Origin: Thereva unica
Taxonomy: Eukaryota > Arthropoda > Insecta > Diptera > Therevidae
Assembly: GCA_949987705.1 (NCBI GenBank)
Contig: OX465283.1
Location: 7,482,207 to 7,546,206, forward strand
Length of the DNA: 64,000 bases
Direction: 5' to 3'
Shown here: one piece after another, positions 59,541 to 64,000 of the stretch
Layout of the letters: every line of letters starts with the position of its first letter
Numbering within the stretch: position 1 is the stretch's first letter
Position numbers and translations under genes: made by a program
Notes under the pieces: model-generated
Databases searched by the model: none
The model's input: the letters and a program-made list of their open reading frames with translations, nothing else
Told to the model about the DNA's origin: nothing

Positions 59541-60800
59541 CAGAAGGAGATGGAGTTTTAAAGGGGAGAATCTATTAATCGCCCAGAGGACCTTTTCCGT
59601 CGTAATAATAGCTAAAATCTCCTTCCAGGAATATCTCTGTCTGTTCCCTGATGCTTCGATCTCATTTTCGTCCTTGCAACCGGGAAAGTGTGTGGGCGGC
59701 TTGCGAATCTGTCCACGCTCCGTTCGTCTTTTTTATAAAGGACGGATTGGAGTTGGACAGCATAATCTGGCAGAGTCTCCTAGACTCTCTATATATTGGC
59801 AATACCCTTGTCAGGTATCTCTCTTGGCTGACGCTTCGCGGAAGGATACCTTATAGGCCGACCGGATAGCGTTTTCGAAAGTACTGACCCTATCTTTGAT
59901 TTCCTCTATAAGGTCTACACTTTCATGTGGGCACTCTCTAGCTCTCAAGACTTGACCGAGCTTCTTCCAGTCAGTCCTCTTTGAGTTTCTGTGCGGTTGA
60001 GGAGCTTTAACCTACAGGCCCCTGTGCTGAATGTCGAGTTTTTTGAGTTGAAGAAAGTGACGGTTTAATCGAATTACGATTTTCAGCATAGTGGCCTAGA
60101 GTGGAAGTGTAAGTGCGAGTTTAGCCCCCTATGCTGAAAGTCGCAATTCGTCTGAAACGCCACTTTCTTCAACTCAAAAAACTTGTCACAAATCACGACT
60201 CGACATTCAGCACAGGGGCCACAGGTTTACCTTGAAGCGTACCCATCGGTGGTTCGAGAAGGACACGATCTGATATCCTCCAATTTTCTACTATAAGTGT
60301 CTCCGTGTCCATGGACAGCGTGATGTCCAATACTTCTTCCCAACCAATATTCCAATCTAACTACCGTTAGGTCCGTTGAACTGAAGTTCGGGCAGAGGAA
60401 GGCTTTGATGCTCCGGTTAACAAATATACAGGATCTTGATTTGCCTGAATCCGAGCGGTAAAAGGTGTTGTATTACCTGCAAGAGAGCACTATTATGCTT
60501 TGTCCACGTACCCAGGACTCTTGTATTAAGGGCAGATCCAGATTTCCCTCTTTTAGGAAAATCTGAGGTTGTTTTGGCTATTTTAGAGAGTTGGGGGTTG
60601 ATCTGAACGATCTCAAGCATTTTTCGATGTCCCCTGAGCGCCCTTCTCCAACCCCGAACCCTCCGAAATCGAAGTCCTGTTACAAAATTGTTTCGCTTTG
60701 TTTTTTGTTCCATCCATGGGCTTCGTGCAAATTTCTTCTCCTTAGTGTGAATTCGTAAGCTTGGACATAAAACGAAGGCTTTCAATATATAAACTCAGTG
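59520..60800 (-). mobile_element. R1/Jockey-like LINE ORF2 5' half
   Basis: On minus from about 60630: MLEIVQINPQLSKIAKTTSD (ORF2 start), endonuclease end WEEVLDITLSMDTETLIVEN and WRISDRVLLEPP at about 60240-60360. Then KRTDWKKLGQVLRARECPHE and IEEIKDRVSTFENAIRSAYK at 59880-60000, and the RT entry KEILAIITTEKVLWAINRFS at about 59560-59620. Shifts and stops are present. Interrupted by the MITE 60018-60220. Confidence 0.7.
60018..60220. mobile_element. MITE, 203 bp, GGCCCCTGTGCTGAA termini
   Basis: Inverted ends GGCCCCTGTGCTGAATGTCG at both sides, flanked by ACA/ACA (60015-60017, 60221-60223). A third, more diverged inverted copy (CCCCCTATGCTGAAAGTC) lies inside. A half copy is at 29283-29405. 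Confidence 0.8.
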
Positions 60801-61199
60801 ATTTCAATATTATTCCGTAGTGAAAAGGACGGTCACATCCAAAAAAATGCAACACCTTTTTGTACCTGCTTAAAAATTTAGGTTGAAGCGAAACATTTAC
60901 TGGGTTATAAAAACTCTTTTTTTTATTCTTTTTGATTTTTATAACATCTGAGAGCACAGGATTCCAGTAATTATTCCAGAGAACATTTAATCTTTCCGTG
61001 TCAGCTACTTTCTATCCTCTTGCCTACAAAGGATTAAAGGTAAACACTGCGAGCGTAATGCGTTTATGACTCACTTTAGGGCATATATATTGAGGTTGCG
61101 TCTGTGTGTTTTCCTCATCCGCCAAAAATTTCTTTTGAGGGACCTCCATAAAAACGGAACATGACCTCATTGCCTGACCCATAAAATTAGGAGGATGCG

Positions 61200-61280
61200 A
61201 GCACCATTATTTAGAGGGAGAATTATCTCCTTTTATTATGCCGATGATTTTTTACTTGTTACTAAAGATTTTTTTTAATT
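61200..61280 (+). mobile_element. Isolated YADD reverse transcriptase scrap
   Basis: The + frame reads RMRAPLFRGRIISFYYADDF then LLVTKD, resembling an RT catalytic box. It is too short to place in a clade. Bases 60800-61200 and 61280-62040 are otherwise unassigned; a GA run is at about 61457-61470. Confidence 0.4.
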
Positions 61281-62049
61281 ACAGAAGGAAATTTTTTATT
61301 GGATGTTTTAACAGCTTTTTTTTTGGTTTGGTGAAGGGAGGCATTTTCTTTTAGGGTAGTTTGAGCCGAGAAGAGGGTTGGGAAGAATAAATATATTATG
61401 TAGGGAGGTACATACGGATGATCCTTCAAGCGCTGTCGAAACGGGTTTTTTAGGAGCGAGAGAGAGAGAGTAAAGTTACTCGTGGTGAAAGAATACCCGA
61501 GTATGCTAGGAGTATGTTGGAAATTACGATGGACAAAAGTTGAAAGAATACGAGTGTGCGGCTTCACTATGACTATATAACATAACTCTTAACAAAATAT
61601 TTTATGTTTGGTTGTTTTTAAAAGGGAGACAATTGTTTGAAAATATTAAAAACATAGACTCATACACATACAAGCGGGTTAATATTGTGTGTTTTGAAGT
61701 TGTTTGCAACTTCTGGAGCAACATGTGCGGATGAAATTTCGAGGTTGGTGATTCTTAATGTTTACCCAGTGCTCAATTCCTTCTACTGGGCTGTTGAATC
61801 TCGTTGTCCGCCACTATCGGTGCAGAAAATACATCTTCCGAATTCATTCTAACAAGGAAATAAACAAAAAAAAAGATCATTTGCAATATTAGAACTTAAA
61901 ATATTTTAAAATACGCACTTTACTCACATTGATTTTATTTATTACCTTCGCGCAGCCGGCTGTATAGAAAAGAGGCAACGTCGTTCGAACAACGCTATAA
62001 TACGACGACAATAGTGTGTAGCGAGCTTAACATGTCTTCAGTTTTTGCA

Positions 62050-62290
62050 GAAAATGCCGGTCTTTCAGCGCTAGTAGAGTGGCAACGCGTTTCATGCTCA
62101 AACAATGGTTCGAAATGATACTAATTGATTCGTGTGACAGAAATTTCACCGGCTATCTCTCTGAGACTTAAACGATTATCATCATTCTCCATCCCATCAT
62201 TACTTTGAGGATGTTAAGTTCAGTTGAAGACGTTGATGGCCGACCAGAATGAAGAAATCTTCCACCACATCTAAAGTCGATTCGCCGTAA
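62050..62290 (-). mobile_element. mariner-like transposase N-terminal scrap
   Basis: Minus frames read HSGRPSTSSTELNILKVM and, shifted, NDDNRLSLREIAGEISVTRI. These are the GRPS hook-like linker and the second helix-turn-helix of mariner-type transposases. No catalytic part is present. Confidence 0.7.
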
Positions 62291-62469
62291 GCCTTATGTC
62301 ATATTTTCAGCAGCACACGAAACTCCACTTCCAATACAAAATTTAAGACAGTTTCTTTGTAATTGTATAATTGTATCCATTGCAAAAATCACAAAACACA
62401 CTTGAAATGAACTGACAAAATGCGCACTTTAAACAAACTAAATGACAAGTGAGGCTGCTCTGACATTTT

Positions 62470-62830
62470 TCTAAAAAAAACAAGATGGCGGATCCAAGAT
62501 GCAGGCCGAATTTTGCAATTGTGTTTTCCGATCTCCGACATGGGTATCAAATGAAAGGGTATGACAAGTAGAATACAATTAGCTGTGTGGCGACAGACAA
62601 AATGGCGGCCACCACAAAACCGGAGATTACATTTTTCTTTACAACGCGCTCAGTAGGGGTATCAAATGAAAAGGTGTGACAAGTAGAATACTATTATTGG
62701 TATTTACAACACTCTCGGTATGGGCATCAAGTGAAAGTATATGACGAATATAGTACGGCAAGCTGTGTAACGTCATTTTAAATCAAATATGGCGGTCACC
62801 ACAAAATGGCGGAAGATATACAGGGTGTTC
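62470..62830. repeat. ATGGCGG repeat with internal tandem units
   Basis: Three diverged repeats of GGTATCAAATGAAAGGGTATGACAAGTAGAATAC type alternate with AAAATGGCGGCCACCACAAAA. Related in style to 9771, 33985 and 42140. Confidence 0.6.
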
Positions 62831-64000
62831 TACATAAAAAATCGTATGAGTGGGGGGACAGAGAACTTGGAGAAATGTGCGGAGAGCTTTGTGGAATGTG
62901 TGTCCTAAAGCTTCGTCCTTGGATTTATAATAACTCCACCCAGCAATTTTCTGGTGTCAAAATATTGACAAAATAAGCGGAGCATCTCGGCCCCGGCGCC
63001 GCACACCCGTCCCCGCACACTTTCGATGACGAAGCGTGACGCGTAATATCGCAATTTTATCTTACCAACTTCTATTACGGGATCGGGCGATGTATCGGAG
63101 CCGCCAACAGCCTTAAGTCGTTGTAGTCTTGATAAATTTTGATCGGTATTATCCTATCTAGCAACTGTTCCACTGAATTTAACGCCTTCCTGGCAGCATC
63201 GCAATATGATTCCCATAATACAAGGCTAGTACGCTCGGGTCATTCTAATACCCTGGTAGTCCCTTTCGTTAACACTACGGCCTCGAAATTGTCTCATGAG
63301 TAGAATAACCCGAATGTAAAACTATTTTGCTCGAGCAGAAAGTTCATCGGCAGCAGGTCGAGTACCCCTAGACCTCTAAACTTCCATATCTTTTTCTGTC
63401 CTTCAAACTAAGCTTGTTACTAGGAATTGTAGCGTGGCCTGAGCAACATCACGAACTAGTAGTACAAAAGAGTAATTCGCAAGCTTATTTTTTCATATAC
63501 AAAAAACTCTTCCCTAGTTTATAAATTGCGTAAACCCCACATTTCTAGAAATGTATGTCATCTAATTTTATAGAAGTCTCTGAAAATAAAACCCAATTTT
63601 CGATAATCTTTAGAAGTGCAAAACTATTACGACTTGTTTTACTACTAATACCATGTTTATGACTGGCTTAAACCGCATTTCGGTAAAGTAAGCAACTGTA
63701 AAAAGTCAGTAAAAAGTTCGCCAAACCCACCCAAATGTCTACAACTATTTTGTATAAACTCGCGGCTTGTAAACCGTCCGTCCACCTTCTAATTACCTCA
63801 TTAAGTAAATTGCGTCCGCTTCAATAAAAATTTGGGTTAATTTTTAAGGCGGTCTAATTGCAACCGACGTCGGTCAGCAGTTATCGGTTGGTAATTAGTG
63901 CGTTTTCTAGCCGGCAACCAGTTAACTCGTCCCAACAAAAAAACCGCTTAATTGCAATTGAATCATTTTTGCAAATCCAAAAACTCCAAACGAGCGGCGT
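62831..64000. other. Right-end stretch without genes
   Basis: No supported coding frame. Bases 63365-63490 resemble the LINE 3' fragment at 44740-44880. The rest shows nothing I can name. Confidence 0.5.

Noticed and set aside
1..64000. CRISPR array, operon or bacterial defence system
   Set aside because: No regular direct repeats with spacers; the genes are eukaryotic with introns.

Overview
This is a repeat-rich, AT-rich piece of an insect nuclear genome, most likely a fly (Diptera). The reasons are five intron-containing genes with insect-type products, several 51-65 bp introns, and dense debris of non-LTR retrotransposons, mariner and hAT relics and many hairpin MITEs. There are no operons, CRISPR arrays or bacterial features.

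Genes from left to right are: (1) the 3' part of the ZO-1 homologue polychaetoid (+, 1842-12826, six exons, 877 codons, ending in a ZU5 domain); (2) a homologue of ARMH3/C10orf76 (+, 17134-21293, six exons, 695 aa); (3) a small secreted single-Kazal protein (-, 26948-23326, three exons, 86 aa), whose signal-peptide exon lies 3.3 kb from the rest across a retrotransposon-filled intron; (4) the Fe-S scaffold IscU (-, 32333-31623, two exons, 151 aa); (5) a very large secreted multi-Kazal protein (+, 36108-53276, 20 exons, 1217 aa, 18 Kazal-like modules), which I assembled exon by exon; (6) the ER nucleotide exchange factor Sil1 (+, 56237-57594, two exons, 430 aa, ending in KDEL). From about 57.6 kb to the right end I see only transposon remains and unassigned sequence.

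The most interesting object is the multi-Kazal gene. Every internal exon begins and ends in phase 1 and carries one module. Each intron falls between Cys5 and Cys6 of a Kazal domain. Modules 6-10 and 11-15 are a duplicated five-exon block. The duplicated block is bounded by the two internal introns invaded by transposons (5.0 and 4.4 kb). The residue at the expected inhibitor P1 position differs in nearly every module, which suggests a multi-specificity protease inhibitor. The single-Kazal gene on the opposite strand has the same exon logic (short signal exon ending in phase 1, Cys5/Cys6 split by a phase-1 intron), so the two loci probably share ancestry.

The transposon fraction includes RTE-like elements (46800-48143 is the best preserved), Jockey/R1- and CR1-like fragments, a 3.36 kb DNA element with an AT target duplication that cuts a reverse transcriptase reading frame, and several MITEs whose 3-bp target duplications can be read because the interrupted LINE frame is restored when they are removed. 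All calls come from reading the sequence; no database search was possible.
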